A DNA stretch of 64,000 nucleotides from contig NC_015731.1 in NCBI RefSeq assembly GCF_000219585.1, positions 1,860,001 through 1,924,000 on the forward strand, given 5' to 3'. A model generated the notes under the pieces. That model was given only the letters and a program-made list of their open reading frames with translations, was not told where the DNA came from and did no database searches. Position numbers and translations under genes: made by a program. Below are positions 17,791 to 28,805 of the stretch, one piece after another. Every line of letters begins with the position of its first letter. The stretch's first letter is position 1. The DNA comes from Nitrosomonas sp. Is79A3. GTDB taxonomy: Bacteria > Pseudomonadota > Gammaproteobacteria > Burkholderiales > Nitrosomonadaceae.

Positions 17791-19131
17791 ATGCGTATGT
17801 ATCCAAACATTGGCATTCATTCATCCGGTTTGCTGCCTGACGATGACCCGCAACGAATTTCATTGCACAATGAAGTGCATGCACGTCCGAGTCAGCGGAT
17901 CCGATTACCCGCGCTGGTGATTTATGTGGCGGTAATTAATGATGGTATAACACGCGAGCAAGAGTGTGAACACTTGCGCCGCCTCCCTGGGCAGGAGACG
18001 CTGATGCTCGAACAATTGCAGAATAATTTTCTGCGCTTGCGTTTGCAGGGCTATTCTTTGAGATGGGAGCGTCATAGCGAATTTACGCGCTATTCGCTTG
18101 TACAACCCCTACCTGAGGTTGCTCAATTGGGTGCGACAGATCCAGAGTTACTTTCTTACTTGAGCTTACCGCAAGGTTGGCTGGCTGAAATCCCTGGCCG
18201 TACTTTCGCTGCTATTAAACTAGCCATGATGCATGGTGATCTGAACGAACCCGATGAGTTGCTCATCCAGGCACGTCAGTGGTTTGGAGGGAATCCAGTG
18301 GTAGCTTCACTGATCGGTAGAGACGGTCATTCAATTGCAGTGACAGATTTTATGCTGCGTCCCAGTGGCTTTGAGCGCATGCTGGTAATTATGCCGATTA
18401 ATGCATCAGAGACGCGAGCGGGGCGTGTTTCGCAACGCCTGCTTGAAATTGAAACCTACCGGCTCATGGCGTTAAAAGGCCTGCCAGTAGCTAAACAACT
18501 TATTCCTGAATTGACCAGAGCGGAGCAGCAGTTGGCTGATATCACAGCACAATTGGAAAACAAGGCCGCTTCTGATCAAGAATTACTTGATACGCTCATT
18601 TCATTAGCTACGCGTATCGAACGTGCTACTGTTGAACATGCGTACCGTTTTGCGGCGACGCAAGCATACAACAAACTGGTCACACAACGTATCAGCGAAC
18701 TCAGAGAAAAAGCCATACCGGGTACTCAGACCATTGGAGAATTTATGCAGCGGCGGCTTTCACCGGCTATCGCGACAGTTGAAGCGACTGCACAGCGAAT
18801 GAGTTATCTTTCTGCGCGTGTCTCACGAGCGAGCGCATTGCTGCGAACGCGGGTTGATATTCTGACCGAAACGCAGAATCAGCAATTACTGGAAAAACTG
18901 ACTCGTGGCCAGGAATTACAACTGCGCTTGCAAAGTACAGTGGAAGGTTTATCGATTGCCGCCATTACCTATTACGTAATCAGTTTATTGCTATACATAG
19001 CCAAAGCAGGCAAGGCTGCTGGCATACCTATCCATCCTGAGATGGCTGCCGGATTGATGATTCCTATCGTACTCTGGGTGGTTTGGCGCACTACGCGGCG
19101 TATCCACGATAAATTCTTTAAGCCGCATTAA
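17791..19131 (+). CDS. DUF3422 family protein with two C-terminal membrane segments
   Basis: About 446 residues, recognised from the conserved N-terminal region DPQRISLHNEVHARPSQRI and from PEVAQLGATDPELLSYL. The middle is helical and rich in Glu/Gln/Arg (coiled-coil-like, about 215-395). Two hydrophobic segments near the C-terminus (AAITYYVISLLLYIA and AAGLMIPIVLWVVW) would anchor it in the inner membrane, with most of the protein cytoplasmic. Function is not known. The frame is open back to a TTG at 17752, but the ATG at 17791 is a more usual start. It is transcribed away from bioA. Confidence 0.75.
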   Translation: MRMYPNIGIHSSGLLPDDDPQRISLHNEVHARPSQRIRLPALVIYVAVINDGITREQECEHLRRLPGQETLMLEQLQNNFLRLRLQGYSLRWERHSEFTRYSLVQPLPEVAQLGATDPELLSYLSLPQGWLAEIPGRTFAAIKLAMMHGDLNEPDELLIQARQWFGGNPVVASLIGRDGHSIAVTDFMLRPSGFERMLVIMPINASETRAGRVSQRLLEIETYRLMALKGLPVAKQLIPELTRAEQQLADITAQLENKAASDQELLDTLISLATRIERATVEHAYRFAATQAYNKLVTQRISELREKAIPGTQTIGEFMQRRLSPAIATVEATAQRMSYLSARVSRASALLRTRVDILTETQNQQLLEKLTRGQELQLRLQSTVEGLSIAAITYYVISLLLYIAKAGKAAGIPIHPEMAAGLMIPIVLWVVWRTTRRIHDKFFKPH

Positions 19132-19164
19132 GTTAGATATCGTGGAACAACATTGGTCAAGGTT

Positions 19165-19259
19165 TTATTGATCCGGCCATTAAAAAGATTTATTGAAACT
19201 CCGTATTCCGGTCTTCTCTGCTATAAAAAATCGAACTGTTTAATAGCCGACTCTATAAG
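19165..19259 (-). repeat. dispersed repeat family B, copy 1
   Basis: About 95 bp between DUF3422 and purB. Its reverse complement matches 50589-50683 over nearly the whole length (for example ataaatctttttaatggc against gtaaatctttttaatggc, and the shared ggaatacgga). The ends are partly inverted repeats (cggccattaaa / tttaatggc). Non-coding; MITE-like. Confidence 0.8.
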
Positions 19260-19366
19260 ATCGATGATTCAGAATGAGCTATTTCCGCTACAAAGCAGGT
19301 ATTCAGAAAATTTTTGTTTGAAGGGATAACATCTATATCACTATCCGTTCAAAGCAGGCATGTTAG

Positions 19367-20773
<1,407 letters not shown>

Positions 20774-20857
20774 TCGAAAATTACAGCCAATAGTGCATTG
20801 AATTGGCGTGTTAATCCAATAAATTTGCAAGAAGTGTGAACAATTTTTAATTGTTGG

Positions 20858-20886
20858 CTTGAAATTTAAAAATGCAACCCCAATAT
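20858..20886 (+). promoter_or_regulatory. sigma-32 heat-shock promoter of grpE
   Basis: CTTGAAA (20858-20864), a 13-base spacer, then CCCCAATAT (20878-20886). This is very close to the known sigma-32 consensus (CTTGAAA, 11-16 bases, CCCCATNT). The start codon of grpE lies 26 bases further on. Confidence 0.85.
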
Positions 20887-20912
20887 CGCTTGCACAGTCA
20901 TTAGGAGGTACG

Positions 20913-21506
20913 ATGTCAAGTCCAGAAAATCCACATAATCCAGAAGCTAACCCAACTGAATTACCCTATGCTAAAGAAGAAGCCAAAATACCCGGAATAA
21001 CCAGTGATGCAACTATTCAAACCGGAGAAAACAAAGACCCGCAACCCAGCCTTGAGCATTTATTGAAAGAGGCTGAAATCAGAGCAGCTGAACATCATGA
21101 TGCCTGGATTCGAGCGAAAGCTGAAACAGAGAATATTCGAAAACGTGCGCAAAGTGATGTGGCTAATGCGCATAAATATGCCATCGAGAATTTCTCTGCT
21201 GAATTACTGACGGTCATGGATAGCCTCGAAGCAGCGCTGGCAATTGAAAATGCTAGCGTGGAAAGTTTTAAAAACGGTATGGAATTAACACAAAAACAAC
21301 TGACCAGTGTGTTTGATAAATTCAGCATTAAGGCGATTGATCCAAAAGGAGAAAAGTTCGATCCGCATCAACATCAAGCAATGTGTACGGTTGATTCTGA
21401 ATTGACTCCGAATTCGGTGGTTCAAGTCATGCAAAAAGGCTATAAGCTGCACGAACGCATTATCCGTCCGGCACTTGTATCGGTTTCGAAAGCAAAAGAT
21501 ACTTGA
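20913..21506 (+). CDS. grpE: nucleotide exchange factor GrpE
   Basis: 197-residue co-chaperone that releases ADP from DnaK. An acidic, flexible N-terminus precedes the long helix (LLKEAEIRAAEHHDAWIRAK, about residues 50-75) and the C-terminal beta-domain motif KFSIKAIDPKGEKFDPHQHQ. The start at 20913 is chosen because a perfect AGGAGG precedes it by 5 bases. The longer frame from a TTG at 20859 begins inside the sigma-32 promoter. First gene of grpE-dnaK-dnaJ. Confidence 0.95.
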   Translation: MSSPENPHNPEANPTELPYAKEEAKIPGITSDATIQTGENKDPQPSLEHLLKEAEIRAAEHHDAWIRAKAETENIRKRAQSDVANAHKYAIENFSAELLTVMDSLEAALAIENASVESFKNGMELTQKQLTSVFDKFSIKAIDPKGEKFDPHQHQAMCTVDSELTPNSVVQVMQKGYKLHERIIRPALVSVSKAKDT

Positions 21507-21573
21507 ATTTTCCCGAAGTATCTCCACTTTTAGTTCAGTTGATAGACAGAATTAATCTTTAAAAGGACTTAAC

Positions 21574-23508
21574 ATGGCAAAAATTATCGGTATCGATCTG
21601 GGTACCACAAACTCTTGTGTAGCCGTTATGGAGAACGGGAAGCCCAAAGTTATTGAAAACTTAGAGGGTACGCGAACAACGCCTTCTATCGTTGCCTATA
21701 CGGAAGATAATGAAGTTTTGGTAGGCGCCTCAGCGAAGCGCCAGGCAATTACCAATCCAAAAAATACATTGTTTGCAGTGAAGCGGCTGATTGGGCGCCG
21801 TTTTGACGAAGACATGGTGCAAAAAGACATCAAGATGGTGCCCTACAACATCATCAAAGCAGATAACAATGATGCTTGGGTGGAAGTGCGCGGTAAGAAA
21901 ATTGCGCCACCGGAAGTTTCAGCACAAGTGCTGATAAAAATGAAGAAAACAGCCGAAGATTATCTGGGTGAACCGGTAACCGAAGCTGTTATTACGGTAC
22001 CAGCCTATTTCAACGATTCGCAACGTCAGGCAACTAAAGACGCCGGGCGGATTGCTGGTCTGGAAGTGAAGCGTATTATCAATGAACCGACAGCCGCAGC
22101 ATTGGCTTTTGGTATGGATAAAAAAGAAGGTGACCGGAAAATCGCTGTCTATGACTTAGGCGGTGGGACTTTTGATATTTCCATCATTGAAATTGCAGAA
22201 ATTGAAGGGGAACATCAATTTGAAGTATTAGCCACTAATGGTGACACTTTCCTCGGCGGCGAAGATTTTGATTCACGTGTGATTGAATACCTGGTTGATG
22301 AATTCAAGAAGGAAACCGGAATTGACCTGAAGAAGGACATGCTGGCGCTACAGCGCTTGAAGGATGCTGCAGAGAAAACCAAAATTGAATTGTCATCGAG
22401 CCAGCAGACTGAAGTTAATTTGCCGTACATTACTGCTGATGCATCTGGACCTAAACATTTGGCGGTCAAGGTAACCCGTGCCAAATTGGAAAGCCTAGTA
22501 GAAGAGCTCATAGAACGTACGGCTGGACCCTGCCGCACTGCGATGAAGGATGCCGGTCTATCCGCTTCAGACATTGATGATGTCATTCTGGTCGGCGGGC
22601 AGACACGCATGCCCAAAGTACAAGAAAAAGTTAAGGAAATTTTTGGTAAAGAACCGCGTAAGGATGTTAATCCAGATGAAGCCGTTGCGGTTGGTGCAGC
22701 CATTCAGGGTGGTGTGCTGCAGGGCGACGTGAAAGATGTCTTGTTGCTGGATGTGACACCATTGTCGTTAGGTATCGAAACGCTGGGTGGTGTGATGACC
22801 AAACTGATCCAGAAAAATACTACAATTCCAACTAAGGCGCAGCAAGTATTTTCTACAGCGGAAGAGAATCAGACGGCAGTCACCATACATGTGTTACAGG
22901 GTGAGCGCGAGATGGCATCGGGTAATAAAAGCTTGGGACAGTTTAATTTGAGTGATATCCCGCCATCACCGCGCGGCATGCCGCAAATTGAAGTGACGTT
23001 TGACATTGATGCAAATGGTATCTTGCATGTATCAGCGAAAGATAAGGCCACCGGTAAGGAAAATAAGATCAAAATCCAGGCAAGTTCTGGTTTGTCGGAT
23101 GATGAAGTCGATCGCATGGTAAAAGATGCCGAAGCGCACGCCGAGGAAGATCATAAGGCGTTGGAATTGATTTCCAGCCGCAACCAGTGCGATGCCATCA
23201 TTCATTCGGTTAAGAAATCGTTGAAAGAATATGGCGATCAACTGAGCAGCGATGAAAAAGCCAAAATTGAGACAGCATTGAAGGATGCAGAGGAAGTGCT
23301 CAAAACTGACAAGAAAGAAGATATCGACGCCAAAACACAAGCATTGACCGAAGCGGCGCACAAACTGGCTGAAAAGATGTATCAGCAAAAAGATCAACAA
23401 GGTCAGCAAGCGCAACCTGAATCAGGGGCTTCATCCAACCAAGGTGAAAAACCAGTGGAAGGTGAAGTAGTTGATGCAGAGTTTGAGGAAGTCAAAAACA
23501 AGAAATAA
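21574..23508 (+). CDS. dnaK: Hsp70 chaperone DnaK
   Basis: 644-residue ATP-dependent chaperone. All Hsp70 signatures are visible: [20 protein letters not shown] (ATPase phosphate 1), [17 protein letters not shown] (phosphate 2), and [19 protein letters not shown]. The interdomain linker is [15 protein letters not shown], the substrate-binding domain follows, and the C-terminus [13 protein letters not shown] carries the conserved EEV-type tail. It follows grpE after 67 bases with an AAAGGA box before the ATG, and shares its heat-shock control by position. Confidence 0.98.
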   Translation: MAKIIGIDLGTTNSCVAVMENGKPKVIENLEGTRTTPSIVAYTEDNEVLVGASAKRQAITNPKNTLFAVKRLIGRRFDEDMVQKDIKMVPYNIIKADNNDAWVEVRGKKIAPPEVSAQVLIKMKKTAEDYLGEPVTEAVITVPAYFNDSQRQATKDAGRIAGLEVKRIINEPTAAALAFGMDKKEGDRKIAVYDLGGGTFDISIIEIAEIEGEHQFEVLATNGDTFLGGEDFDSRVIEYLVDEFKKETGIDLKKDMLALQRLKDAAEKTKIELSSSQQTEVNLPYITADASGPKHLAVKVTRAKLESLVEELIERTAGPCRTAMKDAGLSASDIDDVILVGGQTRMPKVQEKVKEIFGKEPRKDVNPDEAVAVGAAIQGGVLQGDVKDVLLLDVTPLSLGIETLGGVMTKLIQKNTTIPTKAQQVFSTAEENQTAVTIHVLQGEREMASGNKSLGQFNLSDIPPSPRGMPQIEVTFDIDANGILHVSAKDKATGKENKIKIQASSGLSDDEVDRMVKDAEAHAEEDHKALELISSRNQCDAIIHSVKKSLKEYGDQLSSDEKAKIETALKDAEEVLKTDKKEDIDAKTQALTEAAHKLAEKMYQQKDQQGQQAQPESGASSNQGEKPVEGEVVDAEFEEVKNKK

Positions 23509-23525
23509 ATTTTATTAGAATCGTT

Positions 23526-23582
23526 AAGACGCAGAGACGTAAGAAGAGTATTTTCGAATTCTTCTGCGTGCTCTGCGTTTTG
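23526..23582. repeat. large hairpin between dnaK and dnaJ
   Basis: A near-perfect dyad: the left arm aagacgcagagacg pairs with the right arm containing cgtgctctgcgtttt, and inner arms aagaagagtatt/aattctt close on a ttcg centre. It could be an attenuator or processing hairpin that lowers dnaJ relative to dnaK, or a mobile palindromic repeat. It has no long T-run directly after the stem, so a strong terminator is less likely. Confidence 0.65.
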
Positions 23583-23655
23583 GTGTTTGATATGAAATTA
23601 TCATTTTTTAAAAACCAAAGCAGCATAAACTTTACCCCGGTAGCAGGAAATCAAT

Positions 23656-24768
23656 ATGAGTAAGCGCGATTACTATCAAGTGCTTGGTGTCAACCGCGAC
23701 GCCGATGAAAACACAATCAAGAAAGCCTATCGTAAATTGGCAATGAAATATCATCCCGATCGGAACTCCGGCGATGTTAAATCGGAAGAGATGTTTAAAG
23801 AAGCCAAAGAAGCTTATGAAATTTTGACGGATGCTAATAAACGCGCCGCCTATGATCAATTCGGCCATGCCGGCGTTGATGCTAGTGCAGCAGGTGGGGG
23901 CGGTGCACAGGGATTCAGCGATGCGTTTAGTGATATTTTCGGTGATATATTTGGAGGCCGCGGCGGTGCGCGCGCAAATGTGCATCGTGGCTCTGATTTA
24001 CGCTACAACCTGGAGATCTCCCTGGAGCAGGCTGCGCATGGGACCGAAACAAAAATTCGCATTCCCACAATGGAAAAATGTGAGCCTTGTCACGGCAGTG
24101 GTTCTAAGCCAGGGAGTTCGCCAAAAACCTGTCCTACTTGTAATGGCCATGGGCAGGTAAGAATGCAACAGGGATTCTTCTCCATCCAGCAAACATGTCC
24201 CAAGTGCCAAGGCAGCGGAAAGATTATCGCGAATCCTTGTTTAACTTGTCATGGAATAGGGCGTGTAAAACAACATAAGACACTGAATGTAAAAATTCCA
24301 GAAGGTGTTGATGATGGTGATCGTATCCGCATCTCAGGAGAAGGCGAAGCCGGTGTGAACGGCGGGCCGCCTGGCGATCTGTATGTAGTGGTTCACCTGT
24401 CAGCACATTCTGTTTTCCGTCGTGACGGTGATAACCTGCATTGTGAAATTCCAATTAGTTTTACTGTGGCTGCGCTAGGGGGAGAAATCGAAGTGCCCAC
24501 ATTAGAAGGGCATGCCAAAATTAAGGTCCCGTCAGAAACGCAGACAGGAAAGATTTTCCGTTTACGCAGCAAGGGAATTAAAGGTGTGCGCAGTCATGAG
24601 AAAGGCGATTTACTTTGTCATGTCGTTGTGGAAACCCCAGTAAAACTGACAGCACGCCAGAAAGAGTTATTGGAAGAATTGGAAACAATAAGCCTGAAAG
24701 ATGGCCCTCGTCACAGTCCTCGTGCTAAATCCTGGATGGATAAAGCTCGCGAGTTTTTTTCAGAATAA
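23656..24768 (+). CDS. dnaJ: Hsp40 co-chaperone DnaJ
   Basis: 370-residue type I Hsp40. The J-domain (residues 1-70) carries the HPD motif in YHPDRNSGD, and is followed by a Gly/Phe-rich stretch ([13 protein letters not shown]). The zinc-binding region has four CxxCxGxG-type repeats ([32 protein letters not shown], about residues 140-210), followed by the C-terminal substrate-binding domains. It stimulates DnaK ATPase. The start is preceded by TAGCAGGAAATCAAT. It is the last gene of the heat-shock cluster. Confidence 0.97.
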   Translation: MSKRDYYQVLGVNRDADENTIKKAYRKLAMKYHPDRNSGDVKSEEMFKEAKEAYEILTDANKRAAYDQFGHAGVDASAAGGGGAQGFSDAFSDIFGDIFGGRGGARANVHRGSDLRYNLEISLEQAAHGTETKIRIPTMEKCEPCHGSGSKPGSSPKTCPTCNGHGQVRMQQGFFSIQQTCPKCQGSGKIIANPCLTCHGIGRVKQHKTLNVKIPEGVDDGDRIRISGEGEAGVNGGPPGDLYVVVHLSAHSVFRRDGDNLHCEIPISFTVAALGGEIEVPTLEGHAKIKVPSETQTGKIFRLRSKGIKGVRSHEKGDLLCHVVVETPVKLTARQKELLEELETISLKDGPRHSPRAKSWMDKAREFFSE

Positions 24769-24895
24769 CGGAAGGTTTAAAACAGAACGTTCAACAGTGT
24801 TATCCGTGACATTTTCGAAGAAAAAGCTTACTTTTAAACATAGTAGGCGATTATTAATCGACACTGATATCCACAACGAATTAATGCAGTCTGAA

Positions 24896-24936
24896 AAAGA
24901 GAGAGATCTGATTCTGAGATGAATTGATCTCTCTTT
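24896..24936 (+). terminator. probable terminator after dnaJ
   Basis: Stem aaagagagagatc / gatctctcttt with a 17-base loop, ending in a short T-run, 128 bases after the dnaJ stop. The stem is nearly symmetric, so it may also serve the PEP-CTERM gene that originally approached from the right on the minus strand. Confidence 0.55.
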
Positions 24937-25002
24937 AAACATTCCCCTTCAGCAGATGCTAAGAGAGAAAACCGGTTTTATTATTATCTTTTTTGACTAC
25001 GT

Positions 25003-26527
25003 AGTCAGCCCTGAAATATCCACAAGCACTTGATACTATGCTTGAATGATCTGATTCTTAATGCTCATAACGACCGGAAATGTTAAAATATCCAAGTGTT
25101 TTCTGGTCGAAATGGTGATTAAAAATGCTAAGACATAGCAGTACGATTCATCAACCGAATTTGTTTGGAACAGATTTGTTGATGCAACTTGATCCCAATG
25201 ATTTGTTGCTGAAGCTTGCATCAGCGATACCCTGGCAAGAATTTGAGGAATCATTTTCCATCCATTACACGACGGCGGCAGGTGCGCCGAGTAAGCCGAT
25301 CCGGCTGATGGTTGGGTTATTGATACTGAAGCAGTTAGAGAATCTGAGTGACGAATCGATAGTATTGCAGTGGAAGCGCAATCCTTATTACCAGGCCTTT
25401 TGCGGCATGAAAGAATTCCAGCAAAAGCTGCCTTGCCATAGTACGGAGCTAGTACATTTTCGCAAGCGCCTAGGCGCGCAAGGTGTAGAGCGGATTTTCC
25501 GGATGAGTGTTGGTTTGCATGGGGAATCAGCGCTGGAAGATGTGGTTCATGTTGACACGACTGTGCATGAGAAGAACATCACGTACCCGACAGATAGCAA
25601 ACTAGCGATCAAGATTATCAATCGCCTCAACAAGATTGGCCCCGCCCACGGTATTTCACAGCGGCGCACTTTCGTCAAAGAAGTGAAGTCACTGCGCCTG
25701 GATATTCGGCACTACCGGCACGTGAAGAAAAGAGCCAAGGCCAAACGCGCATTAAAGCGGCTCAGAACCATTGCAGGTGTCTTGATACGGGAGCTCAGGA
25801 GAGAATTACCGCAGTACTGTCTGTTTGAATGCTATCAACGGGACTTTCTGTTGTATGAGCGCGTATTACGGCAACAGCAAAACGATAAGAACAAGATCTA
25901 CTCATTGCATGAACCGCAAGTGTACTGTGTCGCCAAGGGGAAAGACCACAAACAATATGAGTACGCTAGCCAAGCATCGGTCGCCAGTACCGCAAAAGGT
26001 AATCTGATCGTCGGCGTAATCAGTCACGAACAGAATCTGCATGACAGCAATACGTTACCAGAGATCTTGCGTCATGTTGAGATTTCGCGCGGGAAAGCAG
26101 CTAAGCAAGCCGTATGCGATCGCGGCTACCGCGGCAAACGTGAAGTCAATGGAACCCAGATCATTTTGCCTGGAAAGGCATTAAAGAAGGATACCCGATA
26201 CCAGAAAGACAAGAAGCGAAAACAGTGCAGGAGGCGTGCCGCGATTGAACCCATTATCGGCCACCTGAAATCGGATTATCGAATGGCGAGGAACTATCTG
26301 AAAGGCGCTATTGGCGATCGCATCAACCTGCTGATGGCTGCTGCCGCCTGGAATCTGAAACAATGGCTGCTGGCCATTTTTTGGCTCTTTTTCCCATGGC
26401 GAAAACTGCAAATTATCGGATTCCTTGATGGAAATTTAAATTACCAGGGCATGCATTTTAGTAGGCGCCAGTTTTCTCGGGTAGCTTTTCCAGAACAACT
26501 GTCGTTTGATACTTTTTCAGGGTCGAC
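25003..26527 (+). mobile_element. IS5-type insertion sequence, copy 1
   Basis: 1525 bp. Terminal inverted repeats are gtcagccctgaaatat at the left and gtcgaccctgaaaaag (reverse strand) at the right. Flanked by a 6-bp direct repeat tacgta (24997-25002 and 26528-26533); because both ends abut TA, the true duplication could be shorter. It is nearly identical to elements at 32594-34117 and 36605-38128. It is inserted into the last codons of a PEP-CTERM gene on the minus strand. Confidence 0.92.
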
Positions 26528-26534
26528 TACGTAA
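25125..26534 (+). CDS. IS5-type DDE transposase, copy 1
   Basis: 469 residues. An N-terminal DUF772-like region (SKPIRLMVGLLILKQLENL) is followed by a DDE catalytic domain. Likely catalytic residues lie in VVHVDTTVHEKN (D), QAVCDRGYRGKREVNG (D) and AAIEPIIGHLKSDYRM (E), followed by the C-terminal AAAAWNLKQWLL helix. The reading frame has no stop inside the element: the last codons TCG-ACT-ACG-TAA run out of the right end, and the TAA comes from the duplicated target. The gene appears intact, so the element may be active. Confidence 0.92.
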   Translation: MLRHSSTIHQPNLFGTDLLMQLDPNDLLLKLASAIPWQEFEESFSIHYTTAAGAPSKPIRLMVGLLILKQLENLSDESIVLQWKRNPYYQAFCGMKEFQQKLPCHSTELVHFRKRLGAQGVERIFRMSVGLHGESALEDVVHVDTTVHEKNITYPTDSKLAIKIINRLNKIGPAHGISQRRTFVKEVKSLRLDIRHYRHVKKRAKAKRALKRLRTIAGVLIRELRRELPQYCLFECYQRDFLLYERVLRQQQNDKNKIYSLHEPQVYCVAKGKDHKQYEYASQASVASTAKGNLIVGVISHEQNLHDSNTLPEILRHVEISRGKAAKQAVCDRGYRGKREVNGTQIILPGKALKKDTRYQKDKKRKQCRRRAAIEPIIGHLKSDYRMARNYLKGAIGDRINLLMAAAAWNLKQWLLAIFWLFFPWRKLQIIGFLDGNLNYQGMHFSRRQFSRVAFPEQLSFDTFSGSTT

Positions 26535-26817
26535 CGAAAAACCGACTAAACCTAATCCTGCCAACAACATCGCATAGGTTTCCGGTTCTGGAACTGCCGA
26601 CACAGTCATTGAGCTGAGATAGAATTGATCTGCATGGCTGCCGCCAAATCGGAAGTAAAAATCACTCCCTGCGTGAATCAAACCGAATTGACCTACGTTA
26701 AGTGGCAACAATCCTGTGGTCCAAGTTGAATTGTCGAAACTATATTCGAAGGTTTTGCCAGAACCCCAGCCGGTTGTATTATGACCTTCTGAACGCAAAC
26801 CGACTGAAGATAAAGAA

Positions 26818-27867
26818 GGCTCTGTAGCAATTAATTGTTGAATTGCTAGTCAAATATGCATCGGAATGCAAAAGAGGGGTTATGCATCATGAAAGCAGCT
26901 GAATTCAAAGATTGGATAAAATCGATTGAGAGGATGAGCCGCGGTCAGCGAGACAAGCTTCGAGAAAGATTAGAAAGAAAAGCCGGTGCTGATACGATCA
27001 TAGAATTGATTGAGCAAGGGCAGAATGAAGAACGAATTTGTCCCTATTGTCAGGAAACAAAGCTGTATCGGTGGGGTAAAGCCAGTGAGTTACAACGCTA
27101 CCGATGCCGCCACTGCAATCACACATTTAATGCCCTGACAGGCACGGCATTGGCCCGATTACGCCACAAAGACAAATGGTTTGATTATGAGCAAGCGATG
27201 GTTCAAGGGTAAGTGTACGTAAAGCAGCGGTCAGCTGCGGAGTAACCACGAACACGAGCTTTAAATGGCGTCACCGTTTTTTGCGAACGCCTGCACTCCA
27301 TCAATCTCCCAAAATGAATGGCATTGTTGAAGCTGACGAAATGTATTTTCTGGAATCTTTTAAGGGACAACATCATTTACCGAGAGCCGCACGCAAACGA
27401 GGCGGCAAAGCTGCCAAGCGCGGCACATCAAAAAAACAGATACCCGTGTTAGTGATACGTGATCGTCATGGTGAAACTGATGATCGTATACTGCGTGACA
27501 CAAGCGCAGAGCAAATCGGAACAGTGCTTATCCCGTTGTTAAGCAAAGATGTCATTCTTTGCACAGATGGAATGCCCGCCTACAGACAGATCACCAGGAA
27601 TGCAAGAATTGTTCATCGTCCAGTCAACATTGCTGCAGGTCAACGAGTTATCAACGATGTTTACCACATTCAGAATGTTAATGCTTATGGCAGCCGACTC
27701 AGACAATGGATGGCGAAGTTCCATGGTGTGGCAACACGCTATCTTGCAAGTTATCTGGGGTGGCATAGAATGATTGACCGTCTCGGTCAGAGCGTTACAC
27801 CAACCCTTTGTTTCCTAATGTCACTTGGGAAAACAAGACAATTTCAACAGTTAATTACTACATAGCC
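26818..27867 (+). mobile_element. IS1595-family (ISXO2-like) insertion sequence
   Basis: 1050 bp with terminal inverted repeats ggctctgtagcaattaattg at the left and ggctatgtagtaattaactg (reverse strand) at the right. It is flanked by the 8-bp direct repeat ataaagaa (26810-26817 and 27868-27875), the duplication length known for IS1595. It is inserted in a PEP-CTERM gene and carries a frameshifted transposase. Confidence 0.92.
26889..27865 (+). pseudogene. IS1595-family transposase, frameshifted
   Basis: N-terminal part (26889-27212) has a zinc ribbon, CPYC and CRHC, within a typical IS1595 domain. The C-terminal part (in another frame to 27865) has the ISXO2-type DDE domain with GIVEADEMYFLESF, CTDGMPAYR and the conserved NAYGSRLRQWMAKFHG. 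The break is at about 27208-27213: one frame ends MVQG-stop and the next continues SVRKAAVSCGVTTNTSFKWR. One missing base restores a continuous protein. The second frame has no nearby start. Programmed frameshifting is possible but no slippery sequence is visible, so a disabling deletion is more likely. Confidence 0.85.
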
Positions 27868-28182
27868 ATAAAGAAACTACCTGATCGAAATGCAACCAAA
27901 GCGTTTCAAATGAGGTAATATTATCATCACTGGTATCGCTACTCTTGTGGTATACACCTAAACCTGCGCCGATTGCATCACTTCCTGAAAGTTTTCCGTT
28001 GTAGGCATTTTCATGATCCTGAACGACCGCTGCCCCTGAACCAAAAGCCCCGCCATTGTAGGAACCTAACGCGTGTACGGTAAGGCCGCCATTGGTGTAT
28101 GTAAGATCGCCACCGAGCGTCGTTGTAATGTTTGAGGTTCCCTCTGTTTTTCGTCTTCCAACAGGCGAACAGTTTTATGCTA

Positions 28183-28803
28183 TCAGCTTTTTCTTCTGTT
28201 GAGGATTAGCCAGTCATTTAGAAACCTCATTGGCGATTTATAGCCTAACGTTGAGTGCTGCCGTTTCCGGTTGTAAAGTACCTCGATGTACCCGAAGCTC
28301 ATGGCAGCCATCTCTGCGCGTGTTTCATAACGCAGTCCATGTACTCGCTCGTTCTTGAAGCTATTGAACCAACTTTCGGTTGGGGCATTATCCCAACAAT
28401 TACCTTTACGGCTCATTGAGCAGATCATGCCGTATTTCTTGAGCCTTCTCTGAAATTCTTTGCTGGCATATTGGCTACCCCGATCTGAGTGGTGCATCAA
28501 TCCTGCTGCAGGTTTCTTGCGAAACCATGCCATCGTTAGTGCATCTGTAACGATGTCTGCAGTCATGCGCGGTTTCAGCGACCAGCCAACCACCTCACGG
28601 TTAAACAGATCAAGCACGATAGCCAGATATAGCAAGCCCTCATCTGTCCATAGGTAAGTGATATCGGATGTCCAGACCTGATTAGGCGCGGCTGGACTGA
28701 AATTCCGATCCAGCAGATTCGGTGCAATCGGCAGATTGTGCCTGGAGTCCGTCGTTATCTTGTAGCGCCGCTTGTGCCTTGCACGAATGCCGTTCTCTCG
28801 CAT
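28183..28803 (-). pseudogene. IS3 transposase orfB, 3' part (catalytic domain)
   Basis: About 206 codons starting MRENGIRARHKRRYK, the direct continuation of the N-terminal piece at 29935-30190 (which ends KKRVERL). It holds the rve/DDE integrase core: VWTSDITYLW (D), LMHHSDRGSQYAS (D) and NAPTESWFNSFKNE (E). Insertion of the IS630 element at a TTA target between the two parts destroys the gene. Removing the insert gives CGT-CTA-ATG-CGA, in frame. Confidence 0.9.
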
Positions 28804-28805
28804 TA

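Larger units (their letters stand above)
26517..28132 (-). pseudogene. PEP-CTERM protein gene broken by IS insertions
   Basis: Two gene segments (27876-28132 and about 26517-26817) on either side of an IS1595 element join in frame when one copy of the 8-bp target repeat is removed, giving about 180 residues. The product is a Gly/Ser/Asn-rich secreted-type domain followed by the sorting tail VPEPETYAMLLAGLGLVGFS. IS5-type copy 1 replaced the last residues: the current end is LRSRP-stop, with the stop inside the IS. Joining the two sides of that IS gives LRSQKR-stop, a normal basic PEP-CTERM tail. The 5' end with the signal peptide is missing beyond the IS3 element at 28133. Not functional as it stands. 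Confidence 0.88.
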
